Positions 1 through 5,404 of a DNA stretch of 5,611 nucleotides are shown one piece after another (within the stretch, counting starts at the first letter, position 1; each line of letters begins with the position of its first letter). Source of the stretch: Flavobacterium sp. (GTDB lineage: Bacteria; Bacteroidota; Bacteroidia; Flavobacteriales; Flavobacteriaceae); contig JANJWE010000153.1 of the NCBI GenBank assembly GCA_024709705.1, positions 1 through 5,611 on the forward strand, given 5' to 3'. The notes beneath the pieces were generated by a model. It was not told the origin of the DNA and ran no database searches. It saw only the letters and a list, made by a program, of their open reading frames with translations. Made by a program: the position numbers and the translations under genes.

Positions 1-310
1 TGGAACGAGTATACCAGAGTTGGCGGCCTCAATAATTGCGGCTTTAAAGAAAGAAAGTTCAATTTCAATAGGTAATGTAATAGGATCCAATATTTTTAAT
101 ATTTTTTCTGTTTTGGGAATTGCATCATTAATTCATCCAATCAAATTGGTTGATACGCAATTAATGACTTTTGATATTTTATGGATGTTATTTTTTGCTT
201 TTGTATTGCTTCCACTTGTGGCCCTACCTAAAAGAGGATTCTTAGATAGACGTGCCGGAATTGTATTGGTTTTCTCTTATGTCTTATTTGTTTATCTGAC
301 TTTTAATTAA
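1..310 (+). CDS. Sodium/calcium exchanger (CaCA) family membrane protein, C-terminal part
   Basis: This is the 3' end of an inner-membrane cation antiporter; the start lies outside the window. The open frame begins with the codon at base 2 and gives 102 visible residues before TAA at 308-310. Residues 1-7 read GTSIPEL and residues 24-34 read GNVIGSNIFNI, the paired signatures of an alpha-repeat in the CaCA superfamily (YrbG/NCX type), where the conserved Glu and Asn help coordinate the ion. Only about 60 residues follow, with two hydrophobic spans (about 54-76 and 86-101) separated by a basic PKRGFLDRR loop. This makes it the second alpha-repeat plus the last two helices. The substrate (Ca2+ with Na+ or H+) cannot be decided from this part. 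A TTG codon at 20 is an internal Leu, not a start. A terminator follows directly, so the gene ends its transcript here. Confidence 0.88.
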   Translation, partial: GTSIPELAASIIAALKKESSISIGNVIGSNIFNIFSVLGIASLIHPIKLVDTQLMTFDILWMLFFAFVLLPLVALPKRGFLDRRAGIVLVFSYVLFVYLTFN

Positions 311-320
311 TTTTAATTAA

Positions 321-356
321 CACCCCCTAAAAAAATAGGGGTTTATGTGTTTTTTT
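321..356 (+). terminator. Rho-independent terminator of the exchanger gene
   Basis: CCCCTA (324-329) pairs with TAGGGG (336-341) around a six-A loop. An outer AACAC/GTGTT pairing may extend the stem across a bulge. A run of seven T (350-356) follows. It lies 10-45 bases after the exchanger stop, the expected place. The core stem is short, so efficiency is uncertain. Confidence 0.7.
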
Positions 357-376
357 AATATTTATTTGTATTTTTG
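347..376 (+). promoter_or_regulatory. Candidate glnN promoter (Bacteroidota type)
   Basis: TATTTTTG at 369-376 fits the Bacteroidota -7 consensus TAnnTTTG at every fixed position. Nineteen bases upstream lies GTG (347-349), one mismatch from the -33 TTG. Transcription would start near 383, giving a leader of about 34 bases before the ATG at 417. The -33 part overlaps the end of the upstream terminator, so spacing between the two units is tight. Confidence 0.5.
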
Positions 377-398
377 ACATCAAAATAACAGGGTCAAA
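373..398 (+). promoter_or_regulatory. Inverted repeat over the glnN promoter, possible operator
   Basis: TTTGAC (373-378) and GTCAAA (393-398) are exact reverse complements separated by 14 bases, with their starts 20 bp apart, about two helical turns. The left arm overlaps the -7 element and the right arm falls in the early leader, a placement suited to a repressor dimer. No known motif is assigned. Six-base arms can arise by chance in AT-rich DNA. Confidence 0.25.
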
Positions 399-416
399 CT
401 TTAATATTAAAAGAAT

Positions 417-2606
417 ATGTCAACATTTCGCTTTCAAGCATTAAATCAAACCACAAACAGAAAGCCTGTAAAAGTTGAAGAATTAGGCAGAAAATCTGAA
501 ATTTTCGGATCGAATGTTTTCAACGAAAAGGCCATGAGACAATTTCTCACACCCGAAGCTTTAAAAGCAGTACAAAATGCTGTTCAACACGGAACAAAGA
601 TCGATAGAAGGTTGGCTGATTACATCGCCATGGGTATGAAAGAGTGGGCCTTATCTAAAGGAGTTACACATTATACACATTGGTTTCAACCTCTAACCGG
701 AGCAACAGCTGAAAAACATGATGCGTTCTTTGAAACTTCCTTTGATGGTTCGGACCCTGTTGAAAAATTTGGGGGTAGCCAATTGGTTCAACAAGAACCC
801 GATGCTTCAAGTTTTCCAAATGGAGGTATCAGAAATACTTTTGAAGCAAGAGGTTATACAGCTTGGGATCCCACTTCACCTGCTTTTATATATGGTACAA
901 CTTTATGTATTCCTACTGTTTTTGTTTCTTATACAGGAGAAGCTTTAGATTACAAAACGCCATTGTTAAGAGCTTTGAGTGCAATAGATGATGCTGCCAC
1001 CGAAGTGGCTAAATATTTTGATAAAAATGTAAAAAAAGTAACTCCAACTTTGGGTTGGGAACAAGAGTATTTTTTGATTGATTCGGCTTTAGCCAACTCA
1101 AGACCTGACATACTACTCACCGGTAGAACTTTATTAGGTCATACCTCTGCTAAAGGACAACAATTGGAAGATCATTACTTTGGATCAATACCTACACGTG
1201 TTCTTAACTATATGAGAGATTTGGAAAACGAATGTATGCTTCTTGGAATCCCCGTGAAAACGAGACACAATGAGGTAGCTCCTAATCAATTTGAATTAGC
1301 TCCTATTTTTGAAGAAACCAATTTAGCTGTTGACCATAACTCACTTTTGATGGATGTAATGTCAAAAGTTGCAGAGCGTCATGATTTTACGGTTCTTTTT
1401 CATGAAAAACCATTCAAAGGTGTGAATGGTTCGGGTAAACATAATAACTGGTCTTTGGCTACAGATACAGGAATTAACTTATTAAGTCCCGGAAAAACGC
1501 CAATGAGCAATCTACAATTTCTCACTTTCTTTATTAATACAATTAAAGCGGTTCACACCTATGAAGAACTACTTCGTGCTGCTATCGCATCGGCTAGTAA
1601 TGATCATAGATTAGGGGCCAACGAAGCACCTCCTGCCATCATCTCTGTTTTCATTGGTCAACAATTAACCAAAGTACTTGAAGAGTTAGAAGGGGTTTCA
1701 AAAGGAAAATTATCACCAGAGGAGAAAACCGATTTGAAATTAAATGTAGTTGGCAAATTGCCCGATGTTCTTTTAGATAATACCGATAGAAATAGAACGT
1801 CTCCTTTTGCCTTTACCGGAAATAAATTTGAATTTAGAGCAGTTGGTTCTTCAGCCAATTGTGCTAATGCCATGACAACTCTAAATTCGATTGTGGCCAA
1901 ACAATTAAAAGATTTTAAAGTAGAGGTTGATACTTTGGTTGAACAAAAAGGATTAAAGAAAGACGAAGCTATTTTTAATGTTCTTAGAGAATATATTAAA
2001 CAAACTAAAGCTATTCTATTTGAAGGTGATGGTTATAGCGAAGCATGGGAAAAGGAAGCGAAAAAAAGAGGATTGAGTAATCACAAAACAACTCCGGAAG
2101 CTTTAAAAGCAAAAATTTCTTCTAAAGCTATTGAATTATTTGAAGAATTAGGGGTGATGAATCATGTTGAAGTAGAGGCTCGCTATGAAATTGAATTGGA
2201 GGAATACACCAAGAAAATTCAAATTGAAGGTAGAGTTTTGGGTGATATCGCCAGAAATCACGTAATTCCTACGGCCATTCGATATCAAAATATATTGATA
2301 GAAAATGTGAGAGGTTTAAAAGAAATTTTTGGTAAAGATTTTGATAAAATTGCTAAAGAACAAATTAGCTTAATTAAAGAAATATCTTCTCATATTGAAG
2401 GAATTAATCTTAATGTTGAAGCAATGACAGAAGAAAGAAAAAAAGCAAATGCACTGGATTCTGCCGAAAAAACAGCTCATGCTTATTGCTTTAAAGTAAA
2501 ACCTTATTTTGATGTTATTCGTTCTCATTCTGATAAATTAGAATTGTTAATAGATGATGAAATATGGACCCTAACCAAATACAGAGAACTATTGTTCACT
2601 AGGTAA
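417..2606 (+). CDS. glnN: Glutamine synthetase type III (GSIII)
   Basis: A cytoplasmic enzyme that makes glutamine from glutamate, ammonia and ATP, the entry point of ammonia assimilation. At 729 aa it has the length of the large GSIII class (other GS classes are about 350-470 aa). An N-terminal GSIII-specific region includes HYTHWFQPLTGATAEKHD (85-102). The catalytic core shows EQEYFLID (215-222), RHNEVAPNQFELAP (283-296), HEKPFKGVNGSGKHNNWS (329-346) with the GS NGSGxH-type loop, and DRNRTSPFAFTGNKFEFR (457-474) with the active-site Arg region. A helical, charged C-terminal extension (from about 550) is typical of GSIII. ATG at 417 is the first possible start, because an in-frame TAA lies at 408. 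It is monocistronic: own promoter upstream and a strong terminator directly after. No P-II or other nitrogen gene is adjacent. The class was described in Bacteroides fragilis as glnN. All key motifs look intact. Confidence 0.97.
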   Translation: MSTFRFQALNQTTNRKPVKVEELGRKSEIFGSNVFNEKAMRQFLTPEALKAVQNAVQHGTKIDRRLADYIAMGMKEWALSKGVTHYTHWFQPLTGATAEKHDAFFETSFDGSDPVEKFGGSQLVQQEPDASSFPNGGIRNTFEARGYTAWDPTSPAFIYGTTLCIPTVFVSYTGEALDYKTPLLRALSAIDDAATEVAKYFDKNVKKVTPTLGWEQEYFLIDSALANSRPDILLTGRTLLGHTSAKGQQLEDHYFGSIPTRVLNYMRDLENECMLLGIPVKTRHNEVAPNQFELAPIFEETNLAVDHNSLLMDVMSKVAERHDFTVLFHEKPFKGVNGSGKHNNWSLATDTGINLLSPGKTPMSNLQFLTFFINTIKAVHTYEELLRAAIASASNDHRLGANEAPPAIISVFIGQQLTKVLEELEGVSKGKLSPEEKTDLKLNVVGKLPDVLLDNTDRNRTSPFAFTGNKFEFRAVGSSANCANAMTTLNSIVAKQLKDFKVEVDTLVEQKGLKKDEAIFNVLREYIKQTKAILFEGDGYSEAWEKEAKKRGLSNHKTTPEALKAKISSKAIELFEELGVMNHVEVEARYEIELEEYTKKIQIEGRVLGDIARNHVIPTAIRYQNILIENVRGLKEIFGKDFDKIAKEQISLIKEISSHIEGINLNVEAMTEERKKANALDSAEKTAHAYCFKVKPYFDVIRSHSDKLELLIDDEIWTLTKYRELLFTR

Positions 2607-2610
2607 GGTT

Positions 2611-2645
2611 AAAAAACAACTTCTCCCCAAGAAGTTGTTTTTTTT
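2611..2645 (+). terminator. Rho-independent terminator of glnN
   Basis: A perfect 14-bp stem, with arms at 2611-2624 and 2630-2643 and loop CCCCA. The core is ACAACTTCT/AGAAGTTGT and the stem merges into a run of eight T (2638-2645). It begins four bases after the glnN stop. The A-run on the 5' side means it could also work on the opposite strand. Confidence 0.92.
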
Positions 2646-2665
2646 ATAAATTTTTAGTTCAAAAT

Positions 2666-2695
2666 GTGTTTGTGTTAAATTATTTCATATTTTAG
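2666..2695 (+). promoter_or_regulatory. Candidate promoter in the glnN-OmpA gap
   Basis: TATTTTAG at 2688-2695 matches TAnnTTTG in all but one fixed base (A for the third T). GTG at 2666-2668 lies 19 bases upstream as an imperfect -33 TTG; a true TTG at 2670-2672 is also present but only 15 bases away. Transcription would begin near 2702. It lies downstream of the glnN terminator, so it could drive a small RNA, the downstream three-gene cassette, or both. Confidence 0.3.
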
Positions 2696-2701
2696 TTCTC
2701 G

Positions 2702-2818
2702 TTTTAATACAACACCTCATACTTTAAAAAAGTATAGGAAAATTATAAAAACTAAATTTCCAACAAATAACCACTAAAAAAGAGTAGGATAACCTTTTGT
2801 TATCCTGCTTTTTTTTTT
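2702..2818 (+). ncRNA. Candidate small RNA or regulated leader ahead of the OmpA-like cassette
   Basis: No open frame of useful length exists here, yet the stretch ends in a strong terminator of its own although glnN is already terminated upstream. A hairpin is visible at 2715-2738: CCT-ATACTTT pairs with AAAGTAT-AGG across an AAA loop, with one bulged C. An alternative GGAAA (2737-2741)/TTTCC (2757-2761) pairing overlaps its edge. With the candidate promoter near 2666-2695 this gives a transcript of about 115 nt. It could be an independent small RNA, or a leader with an attenuator for the cassette starting at 2863. It resembles no RNA family I can name, and the start is inferred from a weak promoter match. 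Confidence 0.3.
2781..2818 (+). terminator. Strong Rho-independent terminator 45 bp before the OmpA-like cassette
   Basis: AGGATAAC (2786-2793) pairs with GTTATCCT (2799-2806) around CTTTT. The stem extends outward through GAGT/GCTT with two G-U pairs, then A-U pairs, and a run of ten T (2809-2818) follows. The A-run on the 5' side makes it potentially bidirectional. It does not follow any coding gene directly: glnN ends 175 bases earlier and has its own terminator. Confidence 0.85.
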
Positions 2819-2862
2819 AACTTGAAATTATTTTATAATTTTTACGTTAACTAATGTAATAC

Positions 2863-3750
2863 ATGAAAAATTTCTATTTCTACATATTCATCATATTCGT
2901 AAATGCTACTTTGGTGGCACAAGAACAAGTTTCTTTTTATTTTGATTCCAATAAGTTTGAATTAAAAAAAGATGAAATTCAAAAATTAAGAGACTGGATT
3001 TCAACGCATAAAGAAGATAAAATTGTAGCTATCAATGGGTACACAGATGAGGATGGAAGTGTCGGATTTAATGATACATTGGCACAAAAAAGAGTAGATT
3101 TTATTTATAAGTTGGTAAAAGATCAAGTGCAAATTCGTGAAGATTTTAAAACCCGAAGTTTCGGAAAGTTACACCAACAATCCAACAATAAAGCAGAAAA
3201 TCGTAGAGTTACCCTATTTTTTATTGAAGCAAAAGATTTAGCAAGAGAAGATGAGATTTTAGGAATCGAAAAAGAAATGGGTACTCCTAAACTCAAACCA
3301 AAAAAACAATTTCCGGATGCTATTGTTGTCCAAAATCCCAACGGAACTGAATCTACTTTTGAATTAAATGTAGCATTTATGCAACAAATTGATGCCGCTA
3401 AACCCGGCGATAAATTAAAATTAGAAAACCTCAATTTTCAATTGAATACTTTTGCTATTGTCAATGAAAGTCGTGGAAAACTTTATGAATTACTACTAGT
3501 TATGCAACAAAATCCAGATTTAGTTATTGATATTCAAGGGCATTTATGCTGCATGCCAATAGATAGAACCAATCTATCAACCCAACGAGCCAAAGCTATT
3601 AGTCAATTTTTGAGAATGAATGGTATTGACAGTTCTAGGGTTACCTATCAAGGTTTTGGAAGTAGCCAACCTATTTATTCGTTGCCGGAAAAAAATGAAG
3701 AAGAACGAGCGGCCAATCGCAGAGTTGAAATTGAAATTATTAAAAATTGA
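2863..3750 (+). CDS. Secreted protein with two OmpA-like domains, copy 1 of 3
   Basis: A 295-aa exported protein, probably periplasmic or at the outer-membrane inner face. Residues 1-19 are a signal peptide (MKNF, hydrophobic core, cleavage likely after LVA). There is no lipobox Cys. OmpA-like domain 1 (about 22-121) has GYTDEDG (59-65), Asp62, Arg77 and NRRV (113-116), keeping the Asp/Arg pair that binds diaminopimelate in peptidoglycan in studied OmpA domains. A charged linker (about 122-180) follows. Domain 2 (about 182-293) has NPDL, GHLCC (226-230) where GHTD is usual, Arg242, GFGSSQP and NRRVEI (285-290). The domain-2 binding Asp is therefore absent and replaced by Cys229-Cys230. ATG 2863 is the first possible start, since an in-frame TAA sits at 2857. 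The stop overlaps the next start (TTGA). Known family role: anchoring to the cell wall. The specific function here is not recognised. Confidence 0.85.
   Translation: MKNFYFYIFIIFVNATLVAQEQVSFYFDSNKFELKKDEIQKLRDWISTHKEDKIVAINGYTDEDGSVGFNDTLAQKRVDFIYKLVKDQVQIREDFKTRSFGKLHQQSNNKAENRRVTLFFIEAKDLAREDEILGIEKEMGTPKLKPKKQFPDAIVVQNPNGTESTFELNVAFMQQIDAAKPGDKLKLENLNFQLNTFAIVNESRGKLYELLLVMQQNPDLVIDIQGHLCCMPIDRTNLSTQRAKAISQFLRMNGIDSSRVTYQGFGSSQPIYSLPEKNEEERAANRRVEIEIIKN
3652..3750 (+). repeat. Conserved 3' block of the tandem genes, unit 1
   Basis: The last 99 bases of copy 1 (GFGS to stop) recur at the same length at the ends of copies 2 and 3. By hand count 25 of 32 residues match copy 2 and 24 of 32 match copy 3; about 77 of 99 bases match copy 3. 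It encodes the C-terminal strand and helix of OmpA-like domain 2, including NEEERxANRRVEI. It marks tandem gene duplication, not a mobile element. Confidence 0.8.
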
Positions 3751-4577
3751 GAATAGTACTTTTTTTTAGTTTTTGTTTTTCATTTCTTCAAGCTCAAGAA
3801 TCAAAAACACTTTATTTTGATTTTGCAAAAGATACGCCTAATGCCATTTCTTTAAAAAATTTTGACGAATGGATTTCTTCAAATAACAATATTGAAATTC
3901 TAAAAATAGCAGGCTATTGCGACTCCGTCGACACGAATTTATCAAACAAAAAGTTGGCTCTAAAACGAATTCAAAGTGTTTTAACTTTACTAAAATCAAG
4001 TCAATGTATAATTTCTGACAATATCGTTCATGAAGTTTTTGGCGAAGATTTTGAACAATCCAAATTACAAGCAGAAAATCGAAAAGTAACTTTTTTGTAT
4101 AAAATAGTGAATTTACCAATAATAGCTACAGAATCAATTTTAATAGAAACACCTGTAGAAGAATCTCTTGTTGAGAAAATTGAAAAGGAGAGAGTTTTAC
4201 TCATAGACAAGTTTGAAAAGGCAAAAGTTGGCGATAAAATTGTGATTCATAATATTCACTTTCAATTTAATTCAGAAAATATTATCCCGGAATCAGAATC
4301 TTTAGTAGAACAACTGTTATTTGTTATGGAATTGAATCCAAATTTAGAAATTAGAGTATTAGGCCATATTTGTTGTAATCCCGATCCCAAAGACACTAAG
4401 TTATCGTATCGTAGAGCCTTAAAAATTTTTAATTATTTGAGAGATAACGGTATTCAACTTCGAAGATTGGCTTACAAAGGTTTTGGTAGTAATCAACCTA
4501 TATATCCCATTCCTGAAAATAATGAAGAAGAAAGAATAGCCAATCGTAGAGTAGAAATTGAAATTGTAAAAAAATGA
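3747..4577 (+). CDS. Secreted protein with two OmpA-like domains, copy 2 of 3 (TTG start)
   Basis: A 276-aa paralogue of its two neighbours. The start is TTG at 3747, overlapping the upstream TGA by four bases (TTGA). An in-frame TAA at 3741 rules out anything earlier, and no ATG follows before the signal peptide, MRIVLFFSFCFSFLQA|QE, ends. Domain 1 (about 20-119) has GYCDS (56-60) with Asp59, Arg74 and NRKV (111-114). Here Cys58 replaces the usual Thr, and a further Cys87 is present. The linker (about 120-160) is Glu-rich and shorter than in copy 1. Domain 2 (about 162-274) has GDKIVIHNIHFQFN, GHICC (206-210), Arg222/223, GFGSNQP and NRRVEIEI (266-273). Cys10 is inside the hydrophobic core and is not a lipobox. 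Translation is probably coupled to copy 1. The role is presumed at the envelope, with no specific function recognised. Confidence 0.82.
   Translation: MRIVLFFSFCFSFLQAQESKTLYFDFAKDTPNAISLKNFDEWISSNNNIEILKIAGYCDSVDTNLSNKKLALKRIQSVLTLLKSSQCIISDNIVHEVFGEDFEQSKLQAENRKVTFLYKIVNLPIIATESILIETPVEESLVEKIEKERVLLIDKFEKAKVGDKIVIHNIHFQFNSENIIPESESLVEQLLFVMELNPNLEIRVLGHICCNPDPKDTKLSYRRALKIFNYLRDNGIQLRRLAYKGFGSNQPIYPIPENNEEERIANRRVEIEIVKK
4479..4577 (+). repeat. Conserved 3' block of the tandem genes, unit 2
   Basis: The second unit of the 99-base block, ending copy 2. It lies 827 bases after unit 1 and has no insertion or deletion relative to it. Differences are mostly third-position or conservative changes, for example IYPIPENNEEERI against IYSLPEKNEEERA. 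Confidence 0.8.
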
Positions 4578-5332
4578 AAACACCAACATGCCTTTTCTTA
4601 ATTTTATTTTTTGTTTCACTTTCTGCACAGCAAAAAGTAGACATTTTTTTTGATAACAATAAATCAATCCCAAATTCCAATTCGGTTCAAGTTTTGAATG
4701 ATTGGATAAAACAAAATCCTAAGGTCGAAGTTTATAGAATTGAAGGTTTTTGTGATACTATAGCTTCTGAAGTTTATAATTTGGGATTAGCAAACCGACG
4801 AATTTTAGCCGTTGAAAATAGTTTAAAATTCAATAAGATTAAAGTAATCGATAAACTGGAAAGAATTCCCTATGGTGAAGCTTTTGATTTTTCTATACAT
4901 CAAAATGAAAATAGGAGAGTAACTTTTTGGTTTCGATACATATCAGAACATTCAACAGTTGCCAATTCCGTAAACTTAGTCCAAAAAAATCAGTTTTTTG
5001 AACTTAAAGGATTAAATTTCTACGGCGGAAGTGATAAAATATTACCCCAATCTTTCCCCGTTTTAGAGGATTTATTACAAGTTTTGAAGGAAAATCAAAA
5101 TTTAAAAATTGCAATACACGGACACATATGCTGTTTTACCAATGATACCGAAGAAATCTCATTGCTAAGAGCTCAAGCCGTATACAAATATTTAGTAGCA
5201 AATGGTATTGATGAGTTTCGTCTTTCTTATAAAGGTTTTGGAAGTTCTAAGCCGCTTTATACCTTACCGGAAAAAAACGAAGAAGAACGAGTTGCCAATC
5301 GTCGAGTTGAAATTTTAATTCTAGAAAAATAA
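4574..5332 (+). CDS. Secreted protein with two OmpA-like domains, copy 3 of 3
   Basis: A 252-aa paralogue and the last gene of the cassette. ATG 4574 overlaps the stop of copy 2 by four bases (ATGA), pointing to coupled translation. The signal peptide spans about 1-18 (MKTPTCLFLILFFVSLSA, cleavage before QQ); Cys6 is too early to be a lipobox. Domain 1 (about 21-122) has FFDNNK, GFCDT (58-62) with Cys60 and Asp61, Arg75/76 and NRRV (113-116). The linker is very short (about 123-138). Domain 2 (about 139-250) has LKGLNFYGGSDKILPQS, GHICC (183-187), Arg199, GFGSSKP and NRRVEILIL (242-250). As in the other copies, the domain-2 GHTD Asp is missing and adjacent Cys186-Cys187 stand there. Linker loss explains most of the length drop from copy 1 to copy 3. 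No terminator follows before the purM promoter. Confidence 0.84.
   Translation: MKTPTCLFLILFFVSLSAQQKVDIFFDNNKSIPNSNSVQVLNDWIKQNPKVEVYRIEGFCDTIASEVYNLGLANRRILAVENSLKFNKIKVIDKLERIPYGEAFDFSIHQNENRRVTFWFRYISEHSTVANSVNLVQKNQFFELKGLNFYGGSDKILPQSFPVLEDLLQVLKENQNLKIAIHGHICCFTNDTEEISLLRAQAVYKYLVANGIDEFRLSYKGFGSSKPLYTLPEKNEEERVANRRVEILILEK
5234..5332 (+). repeat. Conserved 3' block of the tandem genes, unit 3
   Basis: The third unit of the 99-base block, ending copy 3, 755 bases after unit 2. The core KNEEERVANRRVEI matches unit 1 almost exactly, while the final five residues (ILILEK end) diverge most. Confidence 0.8.
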
Positions 5333-5353
5333 TGATTTCTCAGGGGTTTTACA

Positions 5354-5384
5354 TTGTGACATTTTCACATTAATCCTATCTTTG
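5354..5384 (+). promoter_or_regulatory. purM promoter (Bacteroidota type)
   Basis: TATCTTTG at 5377-5384 is a full match to TAnnTTTG, and TTG at 5354-5356 supplies the -33 element with a 20-base spacer (18 if TG at 5357-5358 is used). Transcription would start near 5391, about 15 bases before the purM ATG. The leader is A/C-rich with no Shine-Dalgarno sequence, as is usual in this phylum. This is the best promoter match in the window. Confidence 0.72.
5355..5369 (+). promoter_or_regulatory. TGTGA-N5-TCACA palindrome over the purM -33 region
   Basis: TGTGA (5355-5359) and TCACA (5365-5369) are exact reverse complements around CATTT. They resemble a CRP/FNR-family half-site pair, but the gap is five bases, not the six of E. 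coli CRP sites. The palindrome overlaps the -33 element, so a bound protein would most simply repress. No T-run follows, so it is not a terminator. The regulator is unknown. Confidence 0.35.
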
Positions 5385-5404
5385 CCCAACACAACAACAC
5401 AACT

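Noticed and set aside
1658..1900. Antisense reading frame of about 80 codons inside glnN
   Set aside because: It lies entirely within the conserved catalytic core of glnN and its product resembles no protein I know. It is a shadow of the real gene; the same applies to the antisense and off-frame stretches within the OmpA-like genes.
2646..2780. Small peptide genes in the glnN-OmpA gap
   Set aside because: The ATG at 2664 gives only MCLC before a stop, and the minus strand offers only an 11-codon frame. Neither has supporting context.
2646..2820. Known riboswitch upstream of the OmpA-like cassette
   Set aside because: The stretch is AT-rich with one small hairpin and a terminator. I see no conserved core of any riboswitch class I know and no alternative antiterminator pairing.
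2854..2859. ATG upstream of copy 1
   Set aside because: It is followed immediately by TAA, so it encodes nothing.
2834..2862. Possible promoter directly before copy 1 (TTG at 2822-2824, TACGTTAA at 2843-2850)
   Set aside because: The -7 part has two mismatches to TAnnTTTG and would give a leader of only about six bases. A better-matching TAATTTTT at 2836-2843 has no -33 at a suitable distance. It is too weak to annotate, so the true promoter of the cassette is unresolved.
2863..5332. The OmpA-like proteins as lipoproteins
   Set aside because: The N-terminal cysteines (Cys10 in copy 2, Cys6 in copy 3) lie inside or before the hydrophobic core, copy 1 has none, and no L-[AS]-[GA]-C lipobox is present. 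The signal peptides look like ordinary signal-peptidase I types.
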